NCBI GenBank assembly: GCA_000681355.2
Contig: JJNX02000010.1
Coordinates: 1 to 41,128 of the forward strand
Length of the DNA stretch: 41,128 bases
Reading direction: 5' to 3'
Source of the DNA: Peptococcaceae bacterium SCADC1_2_3
Lineage (GTDB): Bacteria > Bacillota > Desulfotomaculia > Desulfotomaculales > Nap2-2B
The stretch's first letter is position 1. Every line of letters starts with the position of its first letter. The notes below the pieces were generated by a model. The model was not told where the DNA came from. It did not search any database and saw only the letters and a program-made list of their open reading frames with translations. The position numbers and the translations under genes were made by a program. Positions 1 through 9,060 of the stretch are shown piece by piece.

Positions 1-262
1 GTTTGGTTTGAAACAAATTTAAAGCTTTGGTCGTGGGTAAAAACAGTACCATTGAGCGTCCCGGGCTGCGCTCCTGCCGGCTGACCGAGTAACTCATGGT
101 TAAGTAACCGGCCTTAATTAATTCTCTGAGCATATCGTAAGCCGTCCATTTACTGACCCCTAAGCTTTGAGCTACCGTAACGTAATGCACCGGGTAATTG
201 GTTGCTTCATACAGTTTAATAATTTTAAGCAAGAACTCTTTTCGCCGCTGGGTTAGAGCCAT
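1..262 (-). CDS. Winged-helix transcriptional regulator (N-terminal part, cut by window edge)
   Basis: An open frame reads from an ATG at 262 down to position 1 and leaves the window, so only the first 87 residues are visible. GGAGG lies a few bases before the ATG on this strand. The protein starts MALTQRRKEFLLKIIKLYE and continues with a helix-turn-helix-like stretch (VAQSLGVSKWTAYDMLREL, about residues 31-49), then a basic wing (SRQERSPGRS). This pattern is that of a winged-helix DNA-binding domain of the MarR/IclR/Lrp type. The effector domain, if any, lies outside the window, so the regulated process cannot be named. It is divergent from the gene at 443, which it may control, but no operator was recognised. 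Confidence 0.7.
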   Translation of the reverse strand, partial: MALTQRRKEFLLKIIKLYEATNYPVHYVTVAQSLGVSKWTAYDMLRELIKAGYLTMSYSVSRQERSPGRSMVLFLPTTKALNLFQTK

Positions 263-442
263 TTTTTAACCTCCATTTTAATTTTAACCCTGAGCTACCT
301 CAAAAACCAAAAAGACCAAAATATTCGCTTGTTTCAAATTATACTCCGGTTTAATTATGGTTGTCAATAAAAATTAGTATATTTTTAATTGTTTTACCGT
401 ATGATTTTTTAAGGTCTTTAATTGAAAGAGGAGGATTTGAAA

Positions 443-1117
443 ATGAAAATACCCCAAAAATTGGCTTATACCACCGTAGGGGGAGTTATTTTTTTGCTTA
501 TTTTTGTTTACGCTCTTTTTTATTTATTTTCCGCGCGTAAAATTGCTCCGGGAGATATACTTGGTATGTCCCTGCAAAAAACCCTGGCCAGCCAAAGCAT
601 TAGTTATCAACTAGAAGTTAAATTAAATGATCAAGTATTAAGTCGGGTAAATGGTCAATTAATAAAACCGGACAAAGTACACCTCAAGGGAAATATATAC
701 AAAAGCGAAGTAGAATTTATTCGTCTGGGCGAGGTAATCTATATGAAAGATATTTGGACTAAAAAATGGATTATGTTTGAAAAAAGTAAAATAGATAAGT
801 TAAATTTATTAGTTATGGAATTTAGTCCTCTTGACCTTTTAACCTATAAACAGGTCTTAAGTGTTCGTTATAAGGGCCGGGAGAAATTAGCCCGTGGAAA
901 AATGTTAATTTTAGAAGGTCAACCAGTGCTCCAAAAAGACCTTCCGGGTTTAAAAGAAGCAAATTATCAAGGAAGATATTGGTTGAAACCTGGTGAGCGC
1001 CGGATTTATCAGACTGTTTTAGAAATAAAAAAAACCGCGCCTAAACAAACAATTAAGGTTAAAATTAAATTATGGGATTTTAACCAAAAATTTGAGCTTA
1101 AATCTCCCTCTATTTAA
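443..1117 (+). CDS. Membrane-anchored LolA-like lipoprotein-sorting domain protein
   Basis: The frame encodes 224 residues from the ATG at 443, chosen because GAGGAGG at about 429-434 sits just upstream; a TTG at 422 is in frame but precedes that site. Residues about 8-32 form one hydrophobic helix, so the rest is probably outside the membrane on a signal anchor. The remainder is rich in beta-strand-like segments (YQLEVKLNDQVLSRVNGQL, GEVIYMKDIW, WLKPGERRIYQTVLEIKK), resembling the LolA/LppX-like fold seen in many Firmicute secreted proteins. In Gram-positives such proteins are often linked to lipid or sporulation signals, but the exact role is unknown here. The family call is by pattern only. 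Confidence 0.55.
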   Translation: MKIPQKLAYTTVGGVIFLLIFVYALFYLFSARKIAPGDILGMSLQKTLASQSISYQLEVKLNDQVLSRVNGQLIKPDKVHLKGNIYKSEVEFIRLGEVIYMKDIWTKKWIMFEKSKIDKLNLLVMEFSPLDLLTYKQVLSVRYKGREKLARGKMLILEGQPVLQKDLPGLKEANYQGRYWLKPGERRIYQTVLEIKKTAPKQTIKVKIKLWDFNQKFELKSPSI

Positions 1118-1156
1118 TAAAATTGTGTTTACGAGTGACAAATTCAGCATTTATTC

Positions 1157-1186
1157 TTGCTCAAATAATTAACCTGGTAGTATAAT
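1157..1186 (+). promoter_or_regulatory. Candidate sigma-A promoter for hpt
   Basis: TTGCTC at 1157-1162 and a perfect TATAAT at 1181-1186 are 18 bases apart and lie 34 bases before the hpt start. The -35 matches TTGACA at four of six positions. Confidence 0.5.
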
Positions 1187-1219
1187 AAGTTTGTAAACAT
1201 TTGATTAGGAGAAAATGCT

Positions 1220-1738
1220 TTGTCAAGGAAAAAGATATTTTTAACCGAAGAAAAAATAAAGCACCGGATAGAACAATTGGGAAAAGAGATTTCTTTAGCT
1301 TATCTTGATCAGGAAGTAATGGTGGTTGGCGTTTTAAAAGGGGCCTTTATTTTTATGGCTGACTTAGTGCGCAGCCTGACTATCCCGGTGAAGGTGGATT
1401 TTGTTGCCGTCTCAAGTTATGGTTTTTCCAGTCAGTCTTCCGGAGTGGTGCAAATTATAAAGGATACAGGGCAGAGCATAACTAATAAACAGGTTCTTAT
1501 TATTGAAGATATAGTGGATACGGGCCTAACCTTGCACTATTTAAAAGAGCGCTTCCTGGCCCGTGAGCCAAAAGAAGTAAAAATTTGTACCTTGCTGGAC
1601 AAGCCGGCGCGTCGTGAAGTGCCGTTAAAGGCAGATTATGTGGGTTTTGTGGTGCCCGACGCGTTTTTGGTTGGTTACGGATTGGACTATCAGGAAAAAT
1701 ACCGTAACCTGCGGGATATTTTTATAATTGAGGTATAA
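1220..1738 (+). CDS. hpt: Hypoxanthine phosphoribosyltransferase
   Basis: This 172-residue cytoplasmic enzyme converts hypoxanthine or guanine plus PRPP to IMP or GMP (purine salvage). The PRPP-binding signature EDIVDTG is at residues 96-102, preceded by hydrophobic VLII, and the loop GVLKGAF is at 37-43. Length is normal for bacterial Hpt. The start is TTG at 1220, eight bases after AGGAG at 1208-1212; an ATG at 1215 is out of frame. In many Firmicutes hpt lies beside tilS and ftsH, but here it leads into guaA 21 bases downstream, so it is grouped with purine synthesis. A promoter is visible upstream. Confidence 0.95.
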   Translation: MSRKKIFLTEEKIKHRIEQLGKEISLAYLDQEVMVVGVLKGAFIFMADLVRSLTIPVKVDFVAVSSYGFSSQSSGVVQIIKDTGQSITNKQVLIIEDIVDTGLTLHYLKERFLAREPKEVKICTLLDKPARREVPLKADYVGFVVPDAFLVGYGLDYQEKYRNLRDIFIIEV

Positions 1739-1759
1739 ATTAAAAGGGAGAAGGTAGGC

Positions 1760-3301
1760 ATGGCTGCGCCCAGTCAGGAATTAGTAATAGTGCTGGATTT
1801 TGGCGGACAATACAGTCATCTTATTGCCCGGCGAATTCGGGAGAGCAAGGTTTTTTGTGAAATGCTCCCCTATAATATCCCGTTAGATGAGCTTACCGCA
1901 TTGAGCCCCCGCGGTATTATTTTATCGGGAGGACCGGCCAGCGTTTATCAACCTGGAGCCCCGGTGTGCGATCCGCAACTTTATGATTTGGGGATTCCAA
2001 TTTTAGGTATATGTTACGGAATGCAGCTTATGAGCGTACAATTAGGGGGGGTAGTGGTTTCAGCCGAATATCGTGAATACGGGAGAACAACCCTGGAAAT
2101 TTTGGAGCCAGACATTTTGTTACAAAACATGGGTTCTTCGCAAGTATGCTGGATGAGCCACGGTGACCGGGTAGAAAAACCGCCCCCGGGATGTAAAATT
2201 TTAGCGCAAACCGCCTTTTCAAAGGTAGCGGCTATGGCCCACCAGGAAAAAAAACTGTATGCCGTCCAGTTTCACCCGGAAGTTAAACATACGCCGCGGG
2301 GACAGGAGATACTGCAAAATTTTCTTTATGATATATGTGGTTGTACAGGTTTGTGGACCATGCGCTCTTTTATTGATAACACATGCGCCGAAATTTCAGC
2401 TCAAGTTGGTCAAGGAAAAGTAATTTGTGCTTTAAGCGGGGGAGTGGATTCTACCGTAACTGCCTTGCTGCTCCACCGGGCCGTAAGTTATCAGTGTACC
2501 AGCATTTTTGTTAATCACGGCTTGTTAAGAAAAGGGGAAGCGAAACAGGTATTAGAAACTTATGGAAAGCAGTTTCACCTTAATCTGGTGTATGTCGAGG
2601 CAAAAGAACGCTTTTTAAGCCGCCTATCTGGAATTACCGATCCAGAGCAAAAAAGAAAGATTATTGGGGAAGAATTTATTTGTGTTTTTGAAGAAGAAGC
2701 CGCCAAATTAGGAAAGGTGGATTTTTTAGCCCAGGGGACTCTTTACCCGGACGTAATAGAAAGCGGTACCGCAACGGCAGTTACAATTAAATCGCACCAC
2801 AATGTGGGGGGTTTGCCGGAAAAAATGAACTTGCAGCTTATTGAGCCCTTACGCTGGCTCTTTAAAGATGAGGTCCGGGTTTTAGGGGAGGAATTAGGGT
2901 TACCGGAGGAAATAGTTTGGCGCCAGCCATTTCCAGGGCCTGGTTTAGCCGTGCGTATCCTGGGTGAAGCGACAGCCGAAAAAATAGCCTTGCTGCAAGA
3001 GGCCGACGCCATTGTAAACAAAGAAATCCAACGCGCCGGGCTCAAGCGGGAAGTGTGGCAATCATTTGCTGTTTTACCTGATGTACGTAGTGTAGGGGTT
3101 ATGGGGGATGAACGTACTTATTTTCATACCGTAGCCATACGGGTGGTTCAAAGCCTTGACGGCATGACGGCTGATTGGGTCAGGTTGCCTTACCCCGTGT
3201 TGGAGCGTATTTCTAACCGGATTGTGAACGAAGTGGCCGGGGTTAACCGGGTAGTTTATGATATTACTTCTAAGCCCCCGGCTACTATTGAATGGGAGTA
3301 A
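1760..3301 (+). CDS. guaA: GMP synthase (glutamine-hydrolysing)
   Basis: This 513-residue cytoplasmic enzyme aminates XMP to GMP with glutamine and ATP. The N-terminal class I glutaminase domain has the nucleophile Cys85 in GICYGMQ and the His172/Glu174 pair in FHPEV. The PP-loop ATP pyrophosphatase motif SGGVDS is at 226-231. The C-terminal dimerisation domain ends in PPATIEWE, the usual GuaA terminus. The ATG at 1760 follows GGGAGAAGG. It lies 21 bases behind hpt and is probably cotranscribed with it. A repeat element begins directly at its stop codon. Confidence 0.97.
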   Translation: MAAPSQELVIVLDFGGQYSHLIARRIRESKVFCEMLPYNIPLDELTALSPRGIILSGGPASVYQPGAPVCDPQLYDLGIPILGICYGMQLMSVQLGGVVVSAEYREYGRTTLEILEPDILLQNMGSSQVCWMSHGDRVEKPPPGCKILAQTAFSKVAAMAHQEKKLYAVQFHPEVKHTPRGQEILQNFLYDICGCTGLWTMRSFIDNTCAEISAQVGQGKVICALSGGVDSTVTALLLHRAVSYQCTSIFVNHGLLRKGEAKQVLETYGKQFHLNLVYVEAKERFLSRLSGITDPEQKRKIIGEEFICVFEEEAAKLGKVDFLAQGTLYPDVIESGTATAVTIKSHHNVGGLPEKMNLQLIEPLRWLFKDEVRVLGEELGLPEEIVWRQPFPGPGLAVRILGEATAEKIALLQEADAIVNKEIQRAGLKREVWQSFAVLPDVRSVGVMGDERTYFHTVAIRVVQSLDGMTADWVRLPYPVLERISNRIVNEVAGVNRVVYDITSKPPATIEWE

Positions 3302-3425
3302 TAGGGGCAAAGGCACAGAGGGGTAAAGTTTTTTGCCAGACTTGCAGATCTCTTTAGGATTTAGGATTTAGGATTTAGGATTTAGCTAGCCCTCACTGTT
3401 TAGACCTATGTGCCTGAGTAGTTAC
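3302..3425. repeat. MITE-like dispersed repeat, copy with a TTTAGGA heart
   Basis: The left part (ATAGGGGCAAAGGCACAGAG, then TTTTTTGCCAGAC and TGCAGATCTCT) matches the copy at 27867-28056. The right end CCTGAGTAGTTAC (3413-3425) is the inverse of GTAACTACTCAGG that opens the other two copies. This copy lacks that left terminus because it starts at the guaA stop codon. Its heart is 4.7 tandem copies of TTTAGGA at 3353-3385. The rest of the gap to purE is AT-rich with no gene. Confidence 0.7.
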
Positions 3426-3484
3426 GAATATTTATATTTTATATTTTACAATTTTTAATTTTAGTTTAGAAGCGAGGGTATATT

Positions 3485-4015
3485 ATGTTACGTCCGCTGG
3501 TGGGAATAGTTATGGGCAGCGATTCTGACTTACCTGTAATGCGTAAAGCCTGGGATACGATGAACGAGTTTGATATTCCCAGCGAAATAATTATTACTTC
3601 TGCTCACCGTTCGCTGGAAAAAACTATTGTTTACGCCAAAGGCGCGGTAGACCGCGGTTTATCAGTAATTATAGCGGGCGCCGGAGGAGCAGCTCATTTA
3701 CCTGGGGTTATTGCTGCCTACACGCCTTTACCTGTTATTGGGGTGCCTGTTAAGAATGATTCTTTAAATGGTTTAGATGCTTTATTTTCAATGGTGCAAA
3801 TGCCTGCCGGTGTTCCTGTGGCCACAGTGGCCATTAACGGGGCAAAAAATGCCGCCATATTAGCGGCTCAAATCATTGGGGTTAGTGAGCCGGCAGTAAG
3901 GGTTAAAATAGAAAATTATAAGGCTAAACTGGCTAGGGAGGTAGAGGCTAAAGCAGAACGATTAACTAAATTGGGGGTAGAAGGTTATTATTTGGGTCTT
4001 GAAACAGGCAATTAA
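3485..4015 (+). CDS. purE: 5-(carboxyamino)imidazole ribonucleotide mutase
   Basis: PurE moves the carboxyl group of N5-CAIR to make CAIR in de novo IMP synthesis. The 176-residue frame has the N-terminal [10 protein letters not shown] motif (10-19), ITSAHRS with the catalytic-site His41, and [11 protein letters not shown], all diagnostic of class I PurE. Length is typical. The ATG at 3485 follows GAAGCGAGGG. No purK (the N5-CAIR synthetase partner) is in the window, so it must lie elsewhere if this route is used. purB follows after 19 bases. Confidence 0.96.
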   Translation: MLRPLVGIVMGSDSDLPVMRKAWDTMNEFDIPSEIIITSAHRSLEKTIVYAKGAVDRGLSVIIAGAGGAAHLPGVIAAYTPLPVIGVPVKNDSLNGLDALFSMVQMPAGVPVATVAINGAKNAAILAAQIIGVSEPAVRVKIENYKAKLAREVEAKAERLTKLGVEGYYLGLETGN

Positions 4016-4034
4016 TTCCAGGAGGTAAAGGTGG

Positions 4035-5327
4035 ATGATTGAGCGTTATACTTTGCCGGAGATGAAGAAAATCTGGTCCTTGGAAAACAAGTTTCGCAAA
4101 TGGCTGGAAATAGAAGTATTCGCTACTGAGGCTCTCTCGCAACAGGGGTTAGTTCCGGAAGAGGCTCTAATACAAATAAAAGAGCGGGCTAACTTTGACG
4201 TGGCGCGGATTGAGGAAATAGAAACGGTGGTTAATCATGACGTTATTGCTTTTTTAACTAGCGTAGGTGAATACGTTGGCGAGGCAGCAAAATATCTGCA
4301 TTTGGGTTTAACCTCTTCCGATATTTTAGATACTGCTTTAGCCGTTCAAATGAAGGAAGCCGGAGAACAAATTTTAAAACGGCTGAAGGAATTAAGGGAC
4401 ATTCTTTTAAAATTGGCCCAGCAGCATCGGCAAACAATAATGATTGGGCGTACTCATGGTGTTCACGCGGAACCAATTACTTTTGGCTTAAAAATGCTTT
4501 TATGGTTAGCGGAAACAGAACGAAACCTTGAAAGAATGCAACGGGCCGTGGAAACCATCAGGGTAGGCAAGATTTCTGGCGCTGTTGGTACGTACGCTAA
4601 TATTAACCCTCAGGTAGAAATTCACGTTTGCAATCAACTGGGCTTACGGCCCAGTCGTTTATCCACCCAGGTCCTGCAGCGCGACCGCCACGCCGAATAC
4701 GTAACTACACTTGGAATTATAGGCAGCTCCTTGGATAAGTTTGCCGTAGAAATACGTAACTTGCAGCGCACAGAGCTTTACGAGGTGGAAGAATATTTTA
4801 CTAAGGGACAAAAGGGTTCTTCGGCAATGCCGCATAAACGTAATCCTGTTACGGCCGAAAGAATAAGTGGTCTGGCCCGCTTGTTGCGGAGCAACGCCCT
4901 GGTGGCTATGGAGAATATGGCTTTATGGCACGAACGCGATATTTCCCATTCTTCAGCAGAACGGGTAATTATTCCTGACAGCACCATTGCCCTTGATTAT
5001 ATGCTGCATAAATTTATCTTAATTATAAAAAACTTACAGGTTTATCCCGAAAATATGCGCCGTAACCTGGAACTTACCCGCGGTGTAATTTTTTCCCAGC
5101 GGGTTTTGCTGGCCTTAGTGGAAAAAGGCTTAAGCCGGGAACAGGCTTATGCTGCTACGCAGGGTAATGCCTTTCGTTCTTGGCAGGAAAAAAAAGATTT
5201 TTGTACGCTCATTAAAAACGATCCTCAAATTACAGCTTGCTTAACAACTGAGGAAATAGGAAATTTATTTGAGGTTAACTATTATCTGCGTTACGTGGAC
5301 GAAATTTACCAGCGTTTTGGTTTATAG
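4035..5327 (+). CDS. purB: Adenylosuccinate lyase
   Basis: PurB cleaves SAICAR to AICAR and adenylosuccinate to AMP, releasing fumarate. The 430-residue frame carries the fumarase/aspartase superfamily signature GSSAMPHKRNP at 261-271, whose flexible loop holds the catalytic serine, and the catalytic-site GRTHGVHAEP with His141. The ATG at 4035 follows GGAGGTAAAGG. It is 19 bases after purE. In many Firmicutes purC and purSQL come next; here a 167-base gap with a hairpin repeat is followed directly by purF. Confidence 0.97.
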   Translation: MIERYTLPEMKKIWSLENKFRKWLEIEVFATEALSQQGLVPEEALIQIKERANFDVARIEEIETVVNHDVIAFLTSVGEYVGEAAKYLHLGLTSSDILDTALAVQMKEAGEQILKRLKELRDILLKLAQQHRQTIMIGRTHGVHAEPITFGLKMLLWLAETERNLERMQRAVETIRVGKISGAVGTYANINPQVEIHVCNQLGLRPSRLSTQVLQRDRHAEYVTTLGIIGSSLDKFAVEIRNLQRTELYEVEEYFTKGQKGSSAMPHKRNPVTAERISGLARLLRSNALVAMENMALWHERDISHSSAERVIIPDSTIALDYMLHKFILIIKNLQVYPENMRRNLELTRGVIFSQRVLLALVEKGLSREQAYAATQGNAFRSWQEKKDFCTLIKNDPQITACLTTEEIGNLFEVNYYLRYVDEIYQRFGL

Positions 5328-5354
5328 GAAATTTGTGGCCAGACATTTTAGTGG

Positions 5355-5397
5355 CACAGGCTCGTAGGGTAGGCATCCTGCCTGCCCGAAGCCTGTG
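5355..5397. repeat. REP-like nested hairpin between purB and purF
   Basis: Outer arms CACAGGCT (5355-5362) and AGCCTGTG (5390-5397) enclose inner arms GGGTAGGC and GCCTGCCC around an ATCCT loop, with one G-T pair. There is no T-run, so it is not a classical terminator. No second copy was found in the window. The rest of the gap shows no gene. Confidence 0.55.
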
Positions 5398-5494
5398 GGT
5401 GAAATTAGAAGTTTGAACATAGAAACAATTTTTTTACAGATTTCGGATATTTAGAGCGTTAATTAGCACCGGTTTTTTTCAGGGGGGAGATATA

Positions 5495-6907
5495 ATGATG
5501 GAGGGGAGAAAGCCGCGGGAAAAATGCGGTGTTTTTGGTGTTTACGGGCCAGGTTTGAACGTGGCTAGGCTTACTTATTATGGCATTTTTGCGCTTCAGC
5601 ACCGGGGCCAGGAAAGTGCAGGAATTGCCATTTTAGATGATAACAAAATACACGTTCAAAAAGGAATGGGATTAGTTTCCGAGGTTTTTGGAAATAGCGA
5701 CTTAGATAGGCTGCAAGGTAGGGCGGCAATTGGTCACGTGCGTTATTCCACCACGGGGGCAAGTCAACTGGTGAATGCCCAACCTTTAGTGTTCCGGTAT
5801 GCCGGGGGAATGTTAGGCTTAGCTCATAACGGAAATATTACCAATACTCATGAATTATACCAAAGATTAACCTCAAGCGGGGCAATTTTTCAGTCTACGA
5901 CAGATAGTGAAATAATTGTAAATTTACTTGCCCGTTACAGTCAGGCCAGCATTAGCATGGAAGAAGCTTTAATCAGGTGTATGCAAGATTTAGAAGGAGC
6001 TTATTCGCTGGTAATTCTTACGGAAAAGAATTTGTTTGCCGTGCGCGATGCTCATGGTTTTCGTCCTTTGTGCCTGGGTGTTTTAAATGGTAATTATGTA
6101 GTGGTTTCTGAATCTTGTGCTTTAGATATTATAGGAGCAAGTTTTCTTCGCGATGTAGCCCCGGGAGAAATAGTAACTATTAATGAACATGGTTTGACTT
6201 CTATCCAGGGTGTAAGCAGCCGGCGGCGGGCACATTGTATTTTTGAATATATTTACTTTGCCCGGCCTGACAGTAATATAGACGGTTTTAACGTTAAGCG
6301 GGTGCGTCGCGAAATGGGGCGCCGCCTGGCGCAGGAATACCCGGTAAAAGCCGACTTAGTAATTCCTGTACCTGATTCTGGTACTTCGGCTGCTTTAGGA
6401 TACGCTGAGGCTTCAGGTATTTCTTTTGAGGAAGGGTTAATGAAAAATCGTTATGTAGGGCGTACTTTTATCCAACCCTGTCAAGAAACGCGTGATATAG
6501 GGGTAAGGCTAAAATTAAACCCGGTCCGGGATTTGTTGGCCGGAAAGCGAATAGTCTTGGTAGACGATTCTTTGGTTCGGGGGACAACCAGTAAAAAGAT
6601 CGTAGGCATGTTGCGGGAGTGCGGCGCAAGAGAAATTCACCTGTGCCTTAGTTCTCCTCCCGTTGTTCATGCCTGTTATTACGGCATAGATACCTCAAAC
6701 GAAAAAGAACTACTGGCGGCTCAAATGTCCTTAGAAGAAATTAGGCAACGGATTACCGTTGATGGTTTACATTACTTAAGCTTAAATTCTCTTCTGGATA
6801 TATTTGACAGTAAAAAGGACAGTTTTTGTACCGCCTGTTATTCGGGAGATTATCCGGTAGCGTTAGAAAGTGCTGATCTTGATAGCACCCAAAAATTAGA
6901 ATTTTAA
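5495..6907 (+). CDS. purF: Amidophosphoribosyltransferase
   Basis: PurF makes phosphoribosylamine from PRPP and glutamine, the first committed step of purine synthesis. A 10-residue propeptide precedes the Ntn nucleophile Cys11 (KCGVFG), as in the Bacillus-type enzyme that is matured by cleavage. The PRPP site VLVDDSLVRGTT is at 354-365. Cys248, Cys394, Cys445 and Cys448 (the last two in FCTACYS) match the spacing of the four [4Fe-4S] ligands of that type, so an oxygen-labile cluster is expected. The ATG at 5495 follows GGGGGGAG. purM follows after an inserted REP-like element. Confidence 0.97.
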   Translation: MMEGRKPREKCGVFGVYGPGLNVARLTYYGIFALQHRGQESAGIAILDDNKIHVQKGMGLVSEVFGNSDLDRLQGRAAIGHVRYSTTGASQLVNAQPLVFRYAGGMLGLAHNGNITNTHELYQRLTSSGAIFQSTTDSEIIVNLLARYSQASISMEEALIRCMQDLEGAYSLVILTEKNLFAVRDAHGFRPLCLGVLNGNYVVVSESCALDIIGASFLRDVAPGEIVTINEHGLTSIQGVSSRRRAHCIFEYIYFARPDSNIDGFNVKRVRREMGRRLAQEYPVKADLVIPVPDSGTSAALGYAEASGISFEEGLMKNRYVGRTFIQPCQETRDIGVRLKLNPVRDLLAGKRIVLVDDSLVRGTTSKKIVGMLRECGAREIHLCLSSPPVVHACYYGIDTSNEKELLAAQMSLEEIRQRITVDGLHYLSLNSLLDIFDSKKDSFCTACYSGDYPVALESADLDSTQKLEF

Positions 6908-6918
6908 CGGGGAGGGAA

Positions 6919-7011
6919 GGGGACGGTTCTGTTGACAACTGATAATAAATATGACCGGAACTGAAAAAGGTTTAACATACGCGGTCGTCCGCTGTCAACA
7001 AATCCGTCCCC
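6919..7011. repeat. REP-like inverted repeat inserted between purF and purM
   Basis: GGGGACGGTTCTGTTGACA (6919-6937) and TGTCAACAAATCCGTCCCC (6993-7011) are inverted copies matching at 17 of 19 bases. A small hairpin GCGG-TCGT-CCGC lies at 6981-6992. GGGGACGGTT arms of this kind are known from REP elements mobilised by Y1 (RAYT) transposases in Firmicutes; no transposase is in the window. The element ends six bases before the likely purM ATG. A single arm of the same family is at 21737-21755. Confidence 0.7.
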
Positions 7012-7016
7012 ATTAC

Positions 7017-8057
7017 ATGGAAAAGAATTTAACCTATGTCCATAGTGGGGTAGATATTGATGCAGGTAACCGGACCGTTAATTTAATCCGGCCAATTGCT
7101 CAAAGTACTTTTCGTCCAGAGGTTTTAAGTAACCTGGGTGGTTTCAGTGGACTATTTGCTTTGGATCTTGCCCGTTACCAAAAACCAGTATTAGTGGCCA
7201 GTACTGATGGGGTGGGTACTAAATTAAAAGTTGCCGTTTTAATGAACCGTCATAGCTCTATTGGTATTGATGCTGTAGCTATGTGCGTTAACGACATCCT
7301 GGTTCAAGGAGCAGAACCCTTGTTTTTTTTAGATTATCTGGCGGTGGGAAAATTAGTTCCGGAAAAAGTAGCCGCCATTGTAGCCGGGGTAGCCGAAGGT
7401 TGCCGGCAGGCAGGATGTGCTTTACTTGGGGGAGAAACGGCGGAAATGCCGGGTATTTATTCTCCTGAAGAATATGACCTGGCCGGTTTTGTGGTTGGGG
7501 TAGCGGAGAGGGCTAAAATTGTAAACGGCTCAAGGATTAAACCAGGAGACAGGATAATTGGTCTTCCCTCTACCGGCCTGCACAGCAACGGTTATTCTTT
7601 GGCCCGTAAGGTACTGCTGGAGGAAGCCGGTTATCGGGTGGATACCTACCACCCCGCTTTAGGACGGACTGTCGGAGAAGAAATGTTAGTTCCCACCCGG
7701 ATATATGTTCCTCTGGTGCTGCCTATATTAGAAAAGACTGAATTTAATATTCTAGGTATGGTAAATATTACGGGAGGGGCTTTGCGTGAAAATATTCCGC
7801 GTATTTTACCGCCGGGATGCGCAGTTGTATTAAAAAAACAATCCTGGCCTATTCCTCCTATTTTTTCTTTAATCCAGGAAATTAGCCGGGTTAAAGAAGC
7901 AGAAATGCAAAGGGTATATAACCTGGGTCTTGGTTTTCTTTTAATTGTTTCGAACGAGGAGGCACCAGCCTTGTTGAGTTATTTTACCCGGCAAAAAGAA
8001 AAGGCTTATCTGGTAGGAGAAGTAGTTCCTGGCAACAAGGAAGTAGTATTTGCTTAA
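7017..8057 (+). CDS. purM: Phosphoribosylformylglycinamidine cyclo-ligase (AIR synthetase)
   Basis: PurM closes the imidazole ring of FGAM with ATP to form AIR. From the ATG at 7017 it has 346 residues and begins [18 protein letters not shown], the usual PurM N-terminus. [10 protein letters not shown] and GGETAEMPG, the conserved ATP/FGAM-site motifs, are present. An in-frame ATG at 6951 would add 22 residues encoded by the REP-like element and is rejected. No Shine-Dalgarno lies directly before 7017; the only good one (GGGGAGGG, 6909-6916) is on the far side of the element. purN follows after 12 bases. Confidence 0.95.
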   Translation: MEKNLTYVHSGVDIDAGNRTVNLIRPIAQSTFRPEVLSNLGGFSGLFALDLARYQKPVLVASTDGVGTKLKVAVLMNRHSSIGIDAVAMCVNDILVQGAEPLFFLDYLAVGKLVPEKVAAIVAGVAEGCRQAGCALLGGETAEMPGIYSPEEYDLAGFVVGVAERAKIVNGSRIKPGDRIIGLPSTGLHSNGYSLARKVLLEEAGYRVDTYHPALGRTVGEEMLVPTRIYVPLVLPILEKTEFNILGMVNITGGALRENIPRILPPGCAVVLKKQSWPIPPIFSLIQEISRVKEAEMQRVYNLGLGFLLIVSNEEAPALLSYFTRQKEKAYLVGEVVPGNKEVVFA

Positions 8058-8069
8058 AGGAGGAAGAGC

Positions 8070-8681
8070 ATGTCTCTTTTGCGTCTTGGTGTTTTAGTTT
8101 CCGGGAGGGGCTCAAACCTGCAGGCAATTATAGATGCCGGCAAAAAGGGCGAAATACCGGCTGAAGTAGTGGTGGTAATCAGCGATCAACCTGATGCTTT
8201 TGCTTTAGAAAGAGCCCGCGCTAATAATATCCCGGCTATTTATATTGGCTTTCAAGATTTTTCTAATAAAGAAAAATATGAAGAAAAAGTGGCGGCTGTC
8301 CTTAAGCAATATATGGTAGAGATAGTTTGTTTGGCCGGGTATATGCGCGTTTTAGGGGTAAATATGCTAGAAGCTTTCCCTAACCGGATTATGAACATTC
8401 ACCCGGCTTTGCTGCCTGCTTTTCCTGGGTTACATGCTCAAGCGCGGGCCTGGGAGCACGGGGTTCGTTTTAGCGGTTGTACGGTGCATTTTGTTGATGA
8501 AGAGGTGGATACCGGACCTATTATTTTGCAGGCAGTTGTGCCGGTGTTAGCGGAAGATACGGCTGAAACGCTAGCGGCTCGAATTTTAGAACAAGAACAT
8601 AAAATTTACCCGGCCGCCATTAGACTCTTTGCCCAAAACCGCTTGCGTATCCAGGGTAGAAAAGTATATATTAAAAATTAA
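8070..8681 (+). CDS. purN: Phosphoribosylglycinamide formyltransferase (10-formyl-THF dependent)
   Basis: PurN transfers a formyl group from 10-formyltetrahydrofolate to GAR, giving FGAR. The 203-residue frame has the phosphate-binding N-terminus VSGRGSNLQAI (10-20), the catalytic triad Asn109 and His111 in NIHPALLPAFPG, and Asp147 in VDTGPIILQ. Length is normal. The ATG at 8070 follows AAGGAGG. It is the last purine gene here; purH and purD, which usually follow, are replaced by an AT-rich repeat and an unrelated small gene. Confidence 0.97.
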   Translation: MSLLRLGVLVSGRGSNLQAIIDAGKKGEIPAEVVVVISDQPDAFALERARANNIPAIYIGFQDFSNKEKYEEKVAAVLKQYMVEIVCLAGYMRVLGVNMLEAFPNRIMNIHPALLPAFPGLHAQARAWEHGVRFSGCTVHFVDEEVDTGPIILQAVVPVLAEDTAETLAARILEQEHKIYPAAIRLFAQNRLRIQGRKVYIKN

Positions 8682-8793
8682 AATTGTAAAATGAAAATCG
8701 TAAATTTAACTTTTTTTATTTCTTAAATGTTTATATTTCCAATTTACCATTTTATTTTACATTTTACAATTTCCATTTTAAATTTCCAATTTA
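8682..8793. repeat. AT-rich reiterated-word inverted repeat after purN
   Basis: The left arm (8682-8708, words AATTGTAAAATG and ATCGTAAATTTA) is answered by a longer right arm (8741-8793) with several forms of the complement (CATTTTACAATTT, CATTTTAAATTT). The spacer is T-rich. It starts one base after the purN stop and may act as a weak terminator or be a mobile hairpin element. Confidence 0.5.
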
Positions 8794-8814
8794 TTATGTA
8801 GGGAAGTGGTTATA

Positions 8815-9036
8815 ATGACTAAACTTACCGTTAGTTTAGCTTACGCGCTTAAAAAAAATTTTTATTGTTCCCAATGCCGCACCTGGATTTATTGTCCGGA
8901 AATGAACGAAAAAATAAAAGATGAACAGGGTAATATGATTGAAAAGATTGGTACCGGATGTTTAAAGCAGGATAACGAAGAGGAATATTTTGAGTGCCCG
9001 GGCTGCCAGACTCGTTTTTATCTTACTGACGATTAG
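8815..9036 (+). CDS. Small zinc-ribbon protein of unknown function
   Basis: This 73-residue protein has a CSQC pair near residue 19 and a CPGC pair near residue 60, with further cysteines (YCPEM, GTGC) between them. Such paired CxxC knuckles normally bind zinc or iron. No enzymatic motif is visible. The ATG at 8815 is preferred over an in-frame GTG at 8806 because GGGAAGTGG at 8801-8809 forms its ribosome binding site. The gene is flanked by two inverted-repeat elements and is not clearly part of the purine operon. Function is unknown. Confidence 0.65.
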   Translation: MTKLTVSLAYALKKNFYCSQCRTWIYCPEMNEKIKDEQGNMIEKIGTGCLKQDNEEEYFECPGCQTRFYLTDD

Positions 9037-9060
9037 AATGTTTTGTAATTGTCGTTTCAA

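Noticed and set aside
3353-3385. Telomere-like TTTAGGA array
   Set aside because: Fewer than five copies inside a dispersed repeat; nothing suggests a linear end.
3302-3484. Purine riboswitch before purE
   Set aside because: No conserved purine aptamer core was seen; the gap is repeat and AT-rich sequence.
6951-7016. N-terminal extension of purM from ATG 6951
   Set aside because: It is encoded by the REP-like element, has no Shine-Dalgarno close by, and PurM family proteins start near [13 protein letters not shown].
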